Numbered from the stretch's first letter, positions 26,134 to 35,180 are shown. The stretch is 64,000 nt of DNA from Bacteroidales bacterium (GCA_017412115.1 JAFPYR010000065.1:1-64000); one strand, 5' to 3'. The notes: generated by a model not told the origin, from the letters alone. Program-made: numbers and translations.

Positions 26134-28105
26134 TTATTTGTTTTTCGTTTTGTCCTTGATTTTTGATTTTAGACGTATAATTTCTTGCGTGTGTTTTTCA
26201 ATTCGGGCGATAATATTAGCATCGGAATCCAAATCATTTTCGAGCTTGAAAAATTCTACGCAAACGTTCAATTCCTTGAGCTTTTCGCCTAATTTTTCGG
26301 CAAATAATTCCATTTTTTCTGCCGATACGGAGTTGTCAGTCGTTATCGCTATTAATTGTTCTACTGCCCTTGTAATCGCTTTGTTTTTCTCCTGAAGGTC
26401 GATACAATTTTCTGAAATTTCAGCGGCTTTTTCTGCGTTTGTTTTTATGCGCGGCGAAATACTGCTGACAAGTGATGTAGACTGTTCGGTAATTTCAAAA
26501 GTCTCTGAAGTTGCGGCGTTAATCTCTTTTGATGCCGTGATACATTGTTCGGCAAGTTTTCTGATTTCTGCAGCAACAACTGCAAAACCTTTTCCGTGTT
26601 CGCCCGCTCTTGCAGCCTCTACGGCAGCGTTAATTGCAAGCAAATCCGTTTTTTGAAGTAATCTCGTCGATAATACTCGTTTTTTCCAAAACTGTTCTCA
26701 TACAATCAAGAGCATTGTTTGCAGAGTCGGCAACCGACAAAATATCTTCGGCTATTTGTTTTGAAATATCAGAGGCTTGAACCGCCATCTTGGCATTATC
26801 CGAAACCGTTTTAGAAATATTATCAATGCTGACGGAAATCTCTTCGATAGTTGCTGACTGCGACTGCGCTCCCGAGGCCACTTTCAAAATCGTATCCGTA
26901 AGCGAAACATTCTCGCTTGCAATCACTTTGGAATATTCTCTAATCGAACTTACCGCTTCATAAAGTTTGTCTTTCATCTTTTTTAAATTCTCTGACAAAA
27001 GCCATAACTCCCGAGTCTCTTCCATTCTTTGCGTTAAAACGGCTCCGATATTTCCGTTTGCATATTCGGCTGTAAATCTATTAACATCGTTCAACGGCCT
27101 TTCTATCAAGCGTTTAATCTGAACTCGTGTTATAAAAACCAAAACCAAAGGTATCAAAATCATTGCAAGAATTATTACAATCAAGAGCATATAATAATTG
27201 TAATAAAACTGATAATTGTAAAGCGACATCGACAATGCCATATCTTTAGCACCCGGAATTTTAATGTACCGCATAATCATATCCCTGCCTTTAAACGACT
27301 TGAAATGCCACGTGCTTACTGATTTGTCGTTAGCTTCCATGCGTTCCAATTTGTCAAGTTCACCGTCAAAAAGACCGTCAATATTTTCAAAACCTATTTT
27401 TTTTAATGCGGGAAGTGAAAGTGTTTTGTTTCCGAAAATAAAAAATCCCCTTACTCTTTTCTCGTTTTCCAAAATAGTACAATAACCTTGACCGTTGATT
27501 TTAAATTTCTCTAACTCTCTGTCAAGCACCTCAATAGGAAAATATGCCGTAAAAATAGCTTTCAGAGAATCTTCTTGATTTTTAATCGGAATCGAAACGC
27601 TATACAAAGTATCCTTTTCATTAAATTCCGAGGGAAATGCGTTTCCGTAAGATGCAGAATATTTTTTTTGCGTGATTTGTTGGAAAAATTTCGTGTTCAT
27701 TAAATCAATCGTATCTTTCCCCGAAAAAGTATTGTATGAGGTACCGTCAGGAAAGGTTACTCGAAAAAATCCCCATTTGTTAGAATGATTTTTCGTAAAT
27801 TTGCCGATTAGATCCATGGACTTTTCGATATTGTTGAAGTCAAAAATATGTTTTATAACATTCAAATCGTCAATGTACCTTGAATATGTCAGACCGATAT
27901 TTGTGGCGTGCATCCTTATATTACCTTCAACAGAGGAGATAAAATCTCTGTTGATTTTCGTAAATATAATCCACGAAACGACTCCGATAGTTAGCATTAC
28001 AACAAAAATAACTCCCGGTATCACCGATCTTAAGAGTCTTCTGCTGATTGTAGGTTTTTCCGAAGTCTTTACAAAAAGTTGTTTAATTTTTCCGGCTAAA
28101 TTCAT
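26134..28105 (-). pseudogene. Methyl-accepting chemotaxis protein interrupted by a frameshift
   Basis: Two frames form one receptor. 28105-26630 encodes TM1 (about 28-48), an extracytoplasmic sensor (about 49-300), TM2 (about 306-328), HAMP and the first signalling helix, running into [14 protein letters not shown] and a stop. 26643-26134 resumes with [32 protein letters not shown]. Removing one base from the T6 run at 26649-26654 (A6 on the coding strand) restores [21 protein letters not shown], which has exactly the canonical length. So one base was inserted in a homopolymer. It could be real inactivation, slippage-based switching or sequence error. No che genes are near. Confidence 0.85.
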
Positions 28106-28151
28106 TATTTGTGATATTTTTGTTTTATATAGTTCATCATCAAAAACTGGG

Positions 28152-28159
28152 CAAATATA
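28152..28159 (-). promoter_or_regulatory. -7 box (TATATTTG) for the frameshifted chemoreceptor
   Basis: A TAnnTTTG match on the minus strand, 47 bases before the start at 28105. The promoter looks intact although the gene is broken. Confidence 0.5.
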
Positions 28160-28181
28160 ATTTTTTTTTATAAAAAAAAAT

Positions 28182-29528
28182 CTATTTCTGAGATATTTTC
28201 TTAAAAAAATGTAGTGCCACAGTTATTGCGATTGCCGCAGATAACGCATCGGAGAGTGGTTGCGAGATTTCAACGCCTTTAAGACCTAAAAATTCAGGCA
28301 AAATAAGAATCAGCGGAATAAAAACCACGCCTTGCCGCATAACGGAAGTCAAGGAGGCTAAAAATTTTTCACCCGTTACTTGAAGCAACATATTAGTTAG
28401 GATTATAACGGAATTAAACGGCAGCGACAATCCGTAAAACCAAAATGTTTCTTTCCCGATTTCAATAACTTTGGGCGAGTCAGCGCGGAAAAATTCCATA
28501 ATCCTCTGGGCCTGAAAAATGCAGAACAATCCGCCTAAAAACAAAATCGTCAAACAAACCGTCAGCGAAAATTTATAAGCCTTTTTTACTCTTGAATAAT
28601 TTTTTGCGCCGTACGCAAATCCCACAACGGGCTGATAACCTTGTCCGAACCCGCCTACTAATGAGGTAATTAAGAAACTAACCCTTCCAACGATACTCAT
28701 TGCAGCAACAGCCGCATCGCCATAGACCGCACCCGCACGGTTGAGCAAAACGGTTGCAACAGCGGAGCATCCTTGACGAAAAAGCGAGGGCAATCCTGTT
28801 GAAAGTATCAACAAATAAACGCCTTTGTTTTTTGATAAAAATTTCAACGAAAGTTTTATCATCGACTTTTTGCTTTTAAGAGCGATAAGCATTGTTAAAA
28901 AACTGATACACTGACAAATAACTGTTGAAATGGCAGCTCCTGAAATTCCTAAATCAAGATGATAAATAAAAAACGGATCAAGTCCGATGTTAATAATTGC
29001 GCCAGAGGCAACACCCGCCATTGCAAAGACAGCCCGTCCTTGCGCCCTTAAAAGATTGTTGAAAACGAAACTCAAACACGCAAACGGCGTTCCTAAAAAT
29101 ATGATTTTGGAATAGTCCTGAGCGTAAGGCAGAATTGTCGGCGTTGAACCGAAATATTTCAAAATTCTTTGGTTCAGCCAAATACCCAAAACCGCCAAAA
29201 CAAGACTTATTAAAATAGAAAGTAGGGTAGAGGAAGAGGCAATAATTAAGGCTTTGAAATTGTGTTTTCTGCCCAAAAATCTTGAAATATTGCTACTTGC
29301 ACCCATTCCGATCCAAAAACCGACTGCTTGAATCATAGCCGTCAGGGGCAGACAAATACCCGTAGCGGCAATAGCTGAATCTCCGAGTTGCGATACAAAC
29401 CATGCGTCTGCGGCGTTATAAACTGCCGAAGTCATCATCGAAAGCATTGTTGGGGCTGCTAATTTTGGAATCAAACGCTGGAGAGGCATTTGAGTCATCA
29501 TCACATATTGTTCGTCGTCGGTCTTCAT
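28182..29528 (-). CDS. MATE family efflux transporter (second copy, different subgroup)
   Basis: About 448 residues and 12 hydrophobic helices. The N-terminal repeat PKLAAPTMLSMMTSAVYNAADAWFVSQLG and the mid-protein repeat GLPSLFRQGCSAVATVLLNRAG identify a NorM/DinF-type MATE of the group common in Bacteroidota; VVGFAYGAKNYSRVKKAYK is also typical. The start is uncertain: the ATG at 29528 lies only 5 bases from a perfect -7 box, so the mRNA would be nearly leaderless, and internal ATGs at 29501 or 29489 are alternatives. It is divergent from the small Cys-rich gene at 29608. Confidence 0.9.
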   Translation of the reverse strand: MKTDDEQYVMMTQMPLQRLIPKLAAPTMLSMMTSAVYNAADAWFVSQLGDSAIAATGICLPLTAMIQAVGFWIGMGASSNISRFLGRKHNFKALIIASSSTLLSILISLVLAVLGIWLNQRILKYFGSTPTILPYAQDYSKIIFLGTPFACLSFVFNNLLRAQGRAVFAMAGVASGAIINIGLDPFFIYHLDLGISGAAISTVICQCISFLTMLIALKSKKSMIKLSLKFLSKNKGVYLLILSTGLPSLFRQGCSAVATVLLNRAGAVYGDAAVAAMSIVGRVSFLITSLVGGFGQGYQPVVGFAYGAKNYSRVKKAYKFSLTVCLTILFLGGLFCIFQAQRIMEFFRADSPKVIEIGKETFWFYGLSLPFNSVIILTNMLLQVTGEKFLASLTSVMRQGVVFIPLILILPEFLGLKGVEISQPLSDALSAAIAITVALHFFKKISQK

Positions 29529-29533
29529 GGCGG

Positions 29534-29541
29534 CAAAATTA
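29534..29541 (-). promoter_or_regulatory. -7 box (TAATTTTG) immediately before the second MATE gene
   Basis: A TAnnTTTG match 5 bases from the annotated ATG, so the transcript would begin at or within the start codon. Confidence 0.45.
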
Positions 29542-29607
29542 GAAAAAAAGTTTTATTGTTTCATTTTTTTGTTTTAATTTTACGCCCAAAAATTTTAGTT
29601 AAAAACA

Positions 29608-30039
29608 ATGGATTTGAAAGAGAGAGTTGAAAAATCCGTAAAATTAAGAAGCGAAGGAAAAAATTGTGCTCAATGCGTATTTGCTTCATTTTCTGATATT
29701 TACGGTATCAACGAAGAAACGGCTTTAACATTAACTGCATCATTGGGCAGCGGAATTGCGGGCATGAGAGAGGCTTGCGGAGCTGTTTTAGGAATGTCAC
29801 TTTTGGCGGGATTGGACAAAAACGGCAGCAAAACCGAAAGCGTTAAACTTACAAAATCTTTAGCGCAAAAGTACATAGATATTTACGGGTCGATAGTTTG
29901 TGGAGAAATTTTGGGATTCCGTCCCTTTAGAGAAGAAGTTTCTGAGCAACAAAGACTTAACTGCAAAAATAATTCCTGTACTGTAAAAATAGAAGATGCA
30001 GCGAAAATTTATGCAGAATACTTAAAAGCAAAAGAATAA
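29608..30039 (+). CDS. C_GCAxxG_C_C family protein (putative redox protein)
   Basis: A 143-residue cytoplasmic protein with the defining cysteine pattern: Cys20 and Cys23 in NCAQCVF, CGAVLG at 57-62, Cys98 in VCGEILG, and Cys119 and Cys124 near the C-terminus. The family is small and usually given a redox or metal-binding role because of the conserved cysteines, but no reaction is established. GSGIAGMREACGAVLGMSLLAG is the family core. It is followed after 29 bases by the outer-membrane protein gene, so they may be co-transcribed. Confidence 0.85.
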   Translation: MDLKERVEKSVKLRSEGKNCAQCVFASFSDIYGINEETALTLTASLGSGIAGMREACGAVLGMSLLAGLDKNGSKTESVKLTKSLAQKYIDIYGSIVCGEILGFRPFREEVSEQQRLNCKNNSCTVKIEDAAKIYAEYLKAKE

Positions 30040-30068
30040 TTTACTAATTTTAAAATTTTAATAAAAAC

Positions 30069-30761
30069 ATGAAAAAACTTTTCTTAATGATTGCTGCTCT
30101 GATAGTTGCAGCAAGTGGTGCATTTGCACAGGATTTTACCGTTAGCGCAAGAGTAGGTATGAACGTTGCGAAAATCGGTGGTGATGTAGAAGATTTAGAA
30201 GCGAAAATCGGTTTGAAACTCGGTATTGCCGGCTGTTTCCCTCTCGTTGATAATTTTTACCTTGAAACAGGAGCTTTTTATTCACCCAAAGGTGCTAAAA
30301 AAAGTAGTTCATCAGAAATCGATGTTTTAGGTGTTAAAACAAAATACAATACAGAATACACCATGAAACTCAATTATTTGGAGATTCCTATTAATGCAGT
30401 TTATAAATACGAAATCAATAGCAATATGTCTGTACGCGGACATGTAGGACCTTATTTCGGTTTCGGTCTTTTCGGAAGAGAAAAATTGGAAATCAACGGA
30501 AGTGTTGACGGCAAGATAAAAGATATCGACGGAGAAGAAAGTGAAACCGGTTACAAATCTAAAGCTTTCAGCAGCAAAGAAGAAGATTGCAATTTCAAAC
30601 GTTTTGATGCCGGAATAAATTTTGGCGGTGGCATGGAATTCGGTCCTTGCTATTTAGGCATTCAATACGGTGTAGGATTATCTAACTTCAATTCTAAGAA
30701 TAGCAAAGATTACAAAATGCGTAACGGCGTATTTTCAGTTGATTTCGGTTTCAACTTTTAG
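30069..30761 (+). CDS. Outer-membrane beta-barrel protein (porin-like)
   Basis: 230 residues with a signal peptide (1-21, ending AFAQ). Alternating hydrophobic strands follow, starting FTVSARVGMNVAKIGG, including MKLNYLEIPINAVYKY and ending in VDFGFNF with a C-terminal Phe, the usual outer-membrane insertion signal. This is the OMP_b-brl_2 type common in Bacteroidota, predicted to form a small eight-strand barrel. Extracellular-loop-like acidic stretches (DGKIKDIDGEESETG) lie between strands. Function unknown. A terminator shared with the convergent VapD gene follows. Confidence 0.88.
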   Translation: MKKLFLMIAALIVAASGAFAQDFTVSARVGMNVAKIGGDVEDLEAKIGLKLGIAGCFPLVDNFYLETGAFYSPKGAKKSSSSEIDVLGVKTKYNTEYTMKLNYLEIPINAVYKYEINSNMSVRGHVGPYFGFGLFGREKLEINGSVDGKIKDIDGEESETGYKSKAFSSKEEDCNFKRFDAGINFGGGMEFGPCYLGIQYGVGLSNFNSKNSKDYKMRNGVFSVDFGFNF

Positions 30762-30790
30762 AGAAAATAATTAATAACATACTATAAAAA

Positions 30791-30830
30791 AAACGGAATT
30801 GAATTTTTTTTTCAGTTCCGTTTTTTTTAT
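30791..30830. terminator. Bidirectional terminator between the OMP gene and vapD
   Basis: The stem ACGGAATTGAA / TTCAGTTCCGT (one wobble) is flanked by A and T tracts of 7-8 bases, working in both directions. Confidence 0.8.
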
Positions 30831-30831
30831 T

Positions 30832-31110
30832 TTAACTTTTCACTATTTGCGTAAAATCAGACCAATTTTCTACCCTAAAAGCCCGTATATCTCGTACAGA
30901 TTTTTTAAACCATTGTAATTCTTTTAAGGCATATATTGCAGAAAACACGGCCGCCATATCGTCATTTTCTGTTAAATAGACACTACCTTGTGCATTATAA
31001 AAACCATATACTCTAAGAGCCGTTTTTATTTCATAATAAGCATTATTATACGGTTCTCCGTAATTGGTTTTCAAAGCATTAACATCCATATCAAAAGCTA
31101 TCGCAAACAT
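30832..31110 (-). CDS. vapD: VapD-family endoribonuclease (Cas2-like fold)
   Basis: 92 residues, full length for VapD. The N-terminus MFAIAFDMDVNALKTNYGEPYNNAY and the core GSVYLTENDDMAAVFSAIYALKELQWFKKSVRDIRAFRVENWSDFT match the family throughout. VapD proteins share the ferredoxin-like fold of Cas2, form dimers and cut RNA; the early Asp (FDMD, residue 7) is the presumed active residue. It acts in the cytoplasm, usually as the toxin of a toxin-antitoxin pair. A 59-residue gene ends 2 bases before its ATG, so the two are translationally coupled. No cas1 or CRISPR array is present. Confidence 0.92.
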   Translation of the reverse strand: MFAIAFDMDVNALKTNYGEPYNNAYYEIKTALRVYGFYNAQGSVYLTENDDMAAVFSAIYALKELQWFKKSVRDIRAFRVENWSDFTQIVKS

Positions 31111-31112
31111 AG

Positions 31113-31292
31113 TTATAATGCCATAAAATAACGACTTTGTCCGAAAAAAATTCTACCGAGTTTGTCCTTTATTGAAATTACTAATCCGATAAAAGGATTA
31201 TGCTCAACATCAATTACTACACCTTCAACCCATTCGCTTAAGGCTGTAAGCTGCGGACTTACCTTCATTTTATCACCGACTTTTGGTTCCAT
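31113..31292 (-). CDS. Small basic protein coupled to VapD, candidate antitoxin
   Basis: A 59-residue gene starting at 31292: MEPKVGDKMKVSPQLTALSE, then WVEGVVIDVEHNPFIGLVIS, ending GQSRYFMAL. It stops 2 bases before the vapD ATG. The alternation of short hydrophobic strands with turn residues (VGDKMKV, WVEGVVIDV, FIGLVISI, GRIFFG) suggests a small SH3/KOW-like beta barrel. No characterised antitoxin family was recognised by eye. A TATATTTG box (31319-31326) sits 27 bases upstream and would drive both genes. Role inferred only from position. Confidence 0.75.
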   Translation of the reverse strand: MEPKVGDKMKVSPQLTALSEWVEGVVIDVEHNPFIGLVISIKDKLGRIFFGQSRYFMAL

Positions 31293-31318
31293 ACTTTTAT
31301 TTTTTTAGTTTAACACTG

Positions 31319-31326
31319 CAAATATA
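31319..31326 (-). promoter_or_regulatory. -7 box (TATATTTG) for the small gene and vapD
   Basis: A TAnnTTTG match on the minus strand, 27 bases before the start at 31292. Confidence 0.55.
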
Positions 31327-31464
31327 CAAAAAAAAAATACATAATTGCTCATTTTTTGCAAACTTTTCATTTTTAACTTTTTTTTGCTGATGTTTTTTTT
31401 AAACTCTTGAACTTTTTTTTTGTCAAAGTAGTAAAAATTACTTAATTTTAAATTAGATAATAGT

Positions 31465-31968
31465 ATGAAAAAGAGTTTATTATTCTTATCGTTAGCGGCA
31501 TTTTTAAGTCTTGGCGTACTCGATGCTCAAGCACAATGTCAAAATCAAGGAAAAGGCAAAAGCGAATGTTGTCAAATGTCCAAATTCCCGGGACTTTCGG
31601 ATGAACAAAAAAATAAAATCAAAGCGATTAAAATTGAGGAAGACAAGCAATTGCTGCCAATTGAAAACCAAATCAAAGAAAAAAAGGCTCATCTTAATAC
31701 ATTAAGAACAGCCGCAAAAGCAAACATGAGCGAAATAAATTCTACGGTTGAAGAAATCGGAAAACTTAAAACCGAGGTTGAAAAAATTCGTGAGGCTAAC
31801 ATTCAGGAAATCAGGAAAGTACTCAATGATGAACAAAGGTTGATGTTTGACAAACAAGAACATCACGGCAAAGGCGGTCACGGTTTTCACGGCGGACATC
31901 ATCACGGTGATGCTCATCAAGGAGACGGAAACAAAGGTCATTGCGGTGACAAATCTCAGAAAAAATAA
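31465..31968 (+). CDS. Spy/CpxP-like periplasmic protein with His-rich tail
   Basis: 167 residues. A signal peptide (1-24, ending AQA), then a Cys-containing segment (CQNQGKGKSECCQM), a long amphipathic helical region (about 42-128) with the LTxxQ-like motifs LSDEQKNKIKAI and LNDEQRLMF, and a C-terminal tail (about 130-160) with many His and Gly residues (HHGKGGHGFHGGHHHG). Spy/CpxP/ZraP-type proteins are periplasmic chaperones or metal sensors. The His and Cys clusters suggest metal binding. Transcribed alone; a hairpin terminator follows. Confidence 0.82.
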   Translation: MKKSLLFLSLAAFLSLGVLDAQAQCQNQGKGKSECCQMSKFPGLSDEQKNKIKAIKIEEDKQLLPIENQIKEKKAHLNTLRTAAKANMSEINSTVEEIGKLKTEVEKIREANIQEIRKVLNDEQRLMFDKQEHHGKGGHGFHGGHHHGDAHQGDGNKGHCGDKSQKK

Positions 31969-32003
31969 TTAATGGTTAATAAATAAGTTGTTGAAAAATG
32001 AAT

Positions 32004-32041
32004 GAAATCCGTTGATAATTTTCATTATTAACGGATTTCTT
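32004..32041 (+). terminator. Terminator after the Spy-like gene
   Basis: The stem GAAATCCGTT / AACGGATTTC (with further pairing inside) is followed by TTCTTTT, 36 bases after the stop. Confidence 0.7.
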
Positions 32042-32231
32042 CTTTTATAACAGATTAATAATCAAAACGATAAACAACCAAACAAAAAAAAATAGAAAAA
32101 AAATAAATTCTTTTGGTTTTGTAATAAAATATTTTTTAAATTAGCACCGTACTTAAAACTAATGTTTTTTTACTTATAACTCACATATTATCAATTATTT
32201 ATACAATTAAAGTTAAACTAAAAAACGATAA

Positions 32232-33968
32232 ATGGTTATGGCAGCAGATGCACAAATCATCGAAAGAGCCAAGGAATGGCTCTCCGACAAGTTTGATCAA
32301 GAAACTAAGAATCAGGTAAAAAACCTCTTAGAAAACAACGAAAAGGAGCTTGTTGAATGTTTTTATAAAAACTTGGAATTCGGAACGGGCGGTATGCGCG
32401 GCATTATGGGCGTAGGAACTAACAGAATGAACGTTTATACTGTCGGCATGGCCACACAGGGTCTTGCAAATTATCTTAACAAAACATTTCAAGGACAGGA
32501 AATAAAAGTTGCAATAGCTCACGATAGCAGAAACAACAGTGCATTATTTGCCAAAACCTGCGCAGATATTTTCTCTGCTAACGGCATCAAAGCTTACTTG
32601 TTTAATTCGCTCAGACCTGTTCCCGAACTTTCTTTTGCAGTACGTCAGTTAGGTTGCAAAAGCGGTGTCATGATTACAGCCTCTCACAATCCTAAAGAAT
32701 ACAACGGTTACAAAGCATACTGGGAAGACGGTGCACAAGTAGTTGCTCCTCACGATAAAAACATAGTTGATGAAGCCTCAAAAGTGAAAGTCTCTGACGT
32801 AAAATTCAATGGCAATCCCTCTTTAATCGAAACTTTAGATGAAGAGTTCGACAAGATTTATTTAGAGCGTATTAAAGGTTTAACTCTCTCTCAAGAGGAC
32901 ATCAACAAACACAAAGATATAAAAATCGTTTATACTCCGATTCACGGTTCTGGCGTAAGATTGGTACCGGAAATTCTCAAAATGAAAGGTTTTGAAAACA
33001 TTTCAGTCGTTCAGGAGCAATGCAATCCCGACGGAAATTTCCCGACCGTTATCTCTCCGAACCCCGAAAACGCTGAGGCTTTGACACTTGCTATAAAACT
33101 CGCTAAAGAAAAAGGCGCAGATTTAGTTATGGCAACAGACCCGGATGCCGACCGTGTAGGAATTGCTGTCAGAAACAATAATAACGAATTTGTTTTGATG
33201 AACGGTAACCAAACAGCCGCTATCTTAACTTATTATCTTTTAACGAAATGGAAAGAAAACGGTAAACTTGACGGTAATCAGTACATCGTTAAAACTATCG
33301 TTACGACCGAACTTTTGAAAGCAATGGCTGATAAATTCAGCGTAAAATGTTACGATGTTTTGACCGGTTTCAAATTTATCGCTGACGTTATCCGCAACAA
33401 TGAAGGCAAAACGACCTTTATCGGCGGCGGAGAAGAAAGTTACGGCTACCTTGCAGGCGAATTTGTAAGAGACAAAGACGCTGTTAATGCTTGTTCACTC
33501 ATCGCTGAGGCTGCTGCTTGGGCTGCTGAAAAAGGCAAAACGATGTATCAACTTTTGCTTGATATTTACTCTCAATACGGCTATTACAGAGAATCTTTGG
33601 TAAACGTTGTAAAAGAAGGCAAATCGGGTGCTGAAGAGATTCAGAAGATGATGGACGATTATCGCAACGACCCGCCCGCTGTTATCAACGACAGCAACGT
33701 TGTTATGATAAAAGATTATCTGACGCAAAAAGCCTCTAACATTCTCGACGGTACGGACGAAAACATTGACTTGCCTAAGAGCAATGTACTTCAATTCTTC
33801 CTCGAAGACGGCACAAAAATATCTGTAAGACCTTCAGGCACAGAACCGAAAATCAAATTCTATTTCGGCGTAAAAGAAGGCGTAAAAGATATTTCAAAAC
33901 TTGATGCAACCGAAAAAGCCGCTTTGGACAAGATTGAAACCATTAAAAAAGCTATGCACCTTGCATAA
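32232..33968 (+). CDS. Phospho-sugar mutase (phosphoglucomutase / phosphomannomutase)
   Basis: A 578-residue alpha-D-phosphohexomutase. The active Ser is Ser151 in TASHNPKEYNG, the Mg2+ loop is DPDADR (303-308), the sugar-binding loop is GGEESYG, and the phosphate-binding loop is RPSGTEPKIKFY near the C-terminus. The length and the N-terminal LEFGTGGMRGIMG resemble the long Bacteroidota/PgcA-type enzymes that interconvert glucose-1-P and glucose-6-P. The start at 32232 or at the ATG six bases later cannot be decided. A second, shorter mutase lies at 44912-46258. Confidence 0.93.
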   Translation: MVMAADAQIIERAKEWLSDKFDQETKNQVKNLLENNEKELVECFYKNLEFGTGGMRGIMGVGTNRMNVYTVGMATQGLANYLNKTFQGQEIKVAIAHDSRNNSALFAKTCADIFSANGIKAYLFNSLRPVPELSFAVRQLGCKSGVMITASHNPKEYNGYKAYWEDGAQVVAPHDKNIVDEASKVKVSDVKFNGNPSLIETLDEEFDKIYLERIKGLTLSQEDINKHKDIKIVYTPIHGSGVRLVPEILKMKGFENISVVQEQCNPDGNFPTVISPNPENAEALTLAIKLAKEKGADLVMATDPDADRVGIAVRNNNNEFVLMNGNQTAAILTYYLLTKWKENGKLDGNQYIVKTIVTTELLKAMADKFSVKCYDVLTGFKFIADVIRNNEGKTTFIGGGEESYGYLAGEFVRDKDAVNACSLIAEAAAWAAEKGKTMYQLLLDIYSQYGYYRESLVNVVKEGKSGAEEIQKMMDDYRNDPPAVINDSNVVMIKDYLTQKASNILDGTDENIDLPKSNVLQFFLEDGTKISVRPSGTEPKIKFYFGVKEGVKDISKLDATEKAALDKIETIKKAMHLA

Positions 33969-33980
33969 ATAATACTTTTT

Positions 33981-34001
33981 CTTCCCTTTTGAAAAGGGAA
34001 G
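33981..34001. repeat. Perfect palindrome after the mutase gene
   Basis: CTTCCCTTTTGAAAAGGGAAG, a 21-base palindrome with a 1-base centre, lies 12 bases after the stop. It may be a processing or pausing hairpin ahead of the terminator at 34019. Confidence 0.5.
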
Positions 34002-34018
34002 CGTAAAACCAATTCTAA

Positions 34019-34053
34019 AAACGCGCTTCGCTTTCTTTGGAGCGCGTTTTTTT
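34019..34053 (+). terminator. Terminator after the phospho-sugar mutase gene
   Basis: The stem AAACGCGCT / AGCGCGTTT, with a 13-base loop, runs into eight Ts. Confidence 0.75.
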
Positions 34054-34081
34054 TATTATCATATTACAACTAAGGCAAAAC

Positions 34082-35179
34082 ATGAAGAAAACAATTTTAC
34101 TGACTTTTATCTTAACGCTTGTTTCAAATCTTATGGCGCAAAACTCTGAGTTTAAAGATTTTGAAACCCAAAAACTTTTGGAAGAAATCAAAACTACGGC
34201 TTCTAACGGCAAAACGATATTCGGCGTAGCAAACGGCGTTTCAATGAATTTTGACAATCCGCTTTCCCCAAAAACAATCATCGGCGACTGTAAGCAAATC
34301 ACCGGCAAAAATCCTAAATTCATAGAAAACGATTTTTTGTTTTCTTCGCAAACAGAATTTTGGCAACAGGAAATTTCTGCAACTAAGGAGTTTCATAAAA
34401 ACGGCGGCATTGTCGGTTATTGTTGGCATTTAGAAGGCAGAAAATCAAAGAGTTTCAGAACTAATTCCCTTGATTCATTAACGGTAAAAAATATTATTTC
34501 AAAAACCGAAAACGAAGATAAAAAATGGTTTTTATCACTAATTGACACGCTACTTACTCCAACTTTTAAGGATTTGGGATTTCCTATTTTGTTCAGACCG
34601 TTTCACGAGATGAACGGCGGTTGGTTTTGGTGGGGAAAAACTTCAATAAAACCCTCGGAATACGTTGAGTTATACCGACTTATTGTTGAAAGATTAAGAG
34701 AAAACGGTGTTAAAAACCTCCTATATGTTTTTGCGCCGGACACTTATTGGCAAGAGGAATATTATCCGGGCGATGATTATGTTGATATTATCGGCGTTGA
34801 TGCCTACGAGCCGGGGTGCTCGCCTTATCACGGCAAAAAAACATTTGAAAGGGAATTAAAAAAAATGTTGCAATTCGCTCAAAACCATTCAAAAGCAGCA
34901 GCTATTTCCGAAACGGGTTTAAGGGAGATTGACGGAGTTTACAATTATCCGGAAAAAATTCCCGATTTTTGGACGAAATACGTTTTGAAAGCCTTGAACC
35001 GAAATCCCGGAGTTTCATACGTAATGGCTTGGTACAATGCGGATTGGAAACATGACGGGAAAGGTCCGGCTTATATTCCGCACAAAGATTTTCCAAAACT
35101 TTTTCACGAAAAAGGCGAAAAGGCTGTTCAAGATTTCAAAGAATTTTCCAAAAACAAAAGAATGATTTTCTTAGAATAA
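34082..35179 (+). CDS. Glycoside hydrolase family 26 beta-mannanase
   Basis: 365 residues from the ATG at 34082, chosen because a signal peptide (MKKTILLTFILTLVSNLMAQ) begins there; the longer frame reads into the upstream terminator. The GH26 acid/base Glu176 is in FRPFHEMNGGWFWWG, the nucleophile Glu277 is in AISETG, and GYCWHLEGR and VDIIGVDAYEPG are also typical. It would cleave internal beta-1,4-mannosidic bonds. It has no visible carbohydrate-binding module and no SusC/SusD neighbours; it stands between a mutase and a convergent methyltransferase-like gene. Confidence 0.92.
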   Translation: MKKTILLTFILTLVSNLMAQNSEFKDFETQKLLEEIKTTASNGKTIFGVANGVSMNFDNPLSPKTIIGDCKQITGKNPKFIENDFLFSSQTEFWQQEISATKEFHKNGGIVGYCWHLEGRKSKSFRTNSLDSLTVKNIISKTENEDKKWFLSLIDTLLTPTFKDLGFPILFRPFHEMNGGWFWWGKTSIKPSEYVELYRLIVERLRENGVKNLLYVFAPDTYWQEEYYPGDDYVDIIGVDAYEPGCSPYHGKKTFERELKKMLQFAQNHSKAAAISETGLREIDGVYNYPEKIPDFWTKYVLKALNRNPGVSYVMAWYNADWKHDGKGPAYIPHKDFPKLFHEKGEKAVQDFKEFSKNKRMIFLE

Positions 35180-35180
35180 A

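Noticed and set aside
26134..26643. Separate soluble chemotaxis signalling protein
   Set aside because: It is the C-terminal continuation of the frameshifted receptor; the motif straddles the break exactly.
30832..31110. Cas2-like fold taken as a CRISPR gene
   Set aside because: The sequence is VapD throughout, and no cas1 or repeat array lies in the window.
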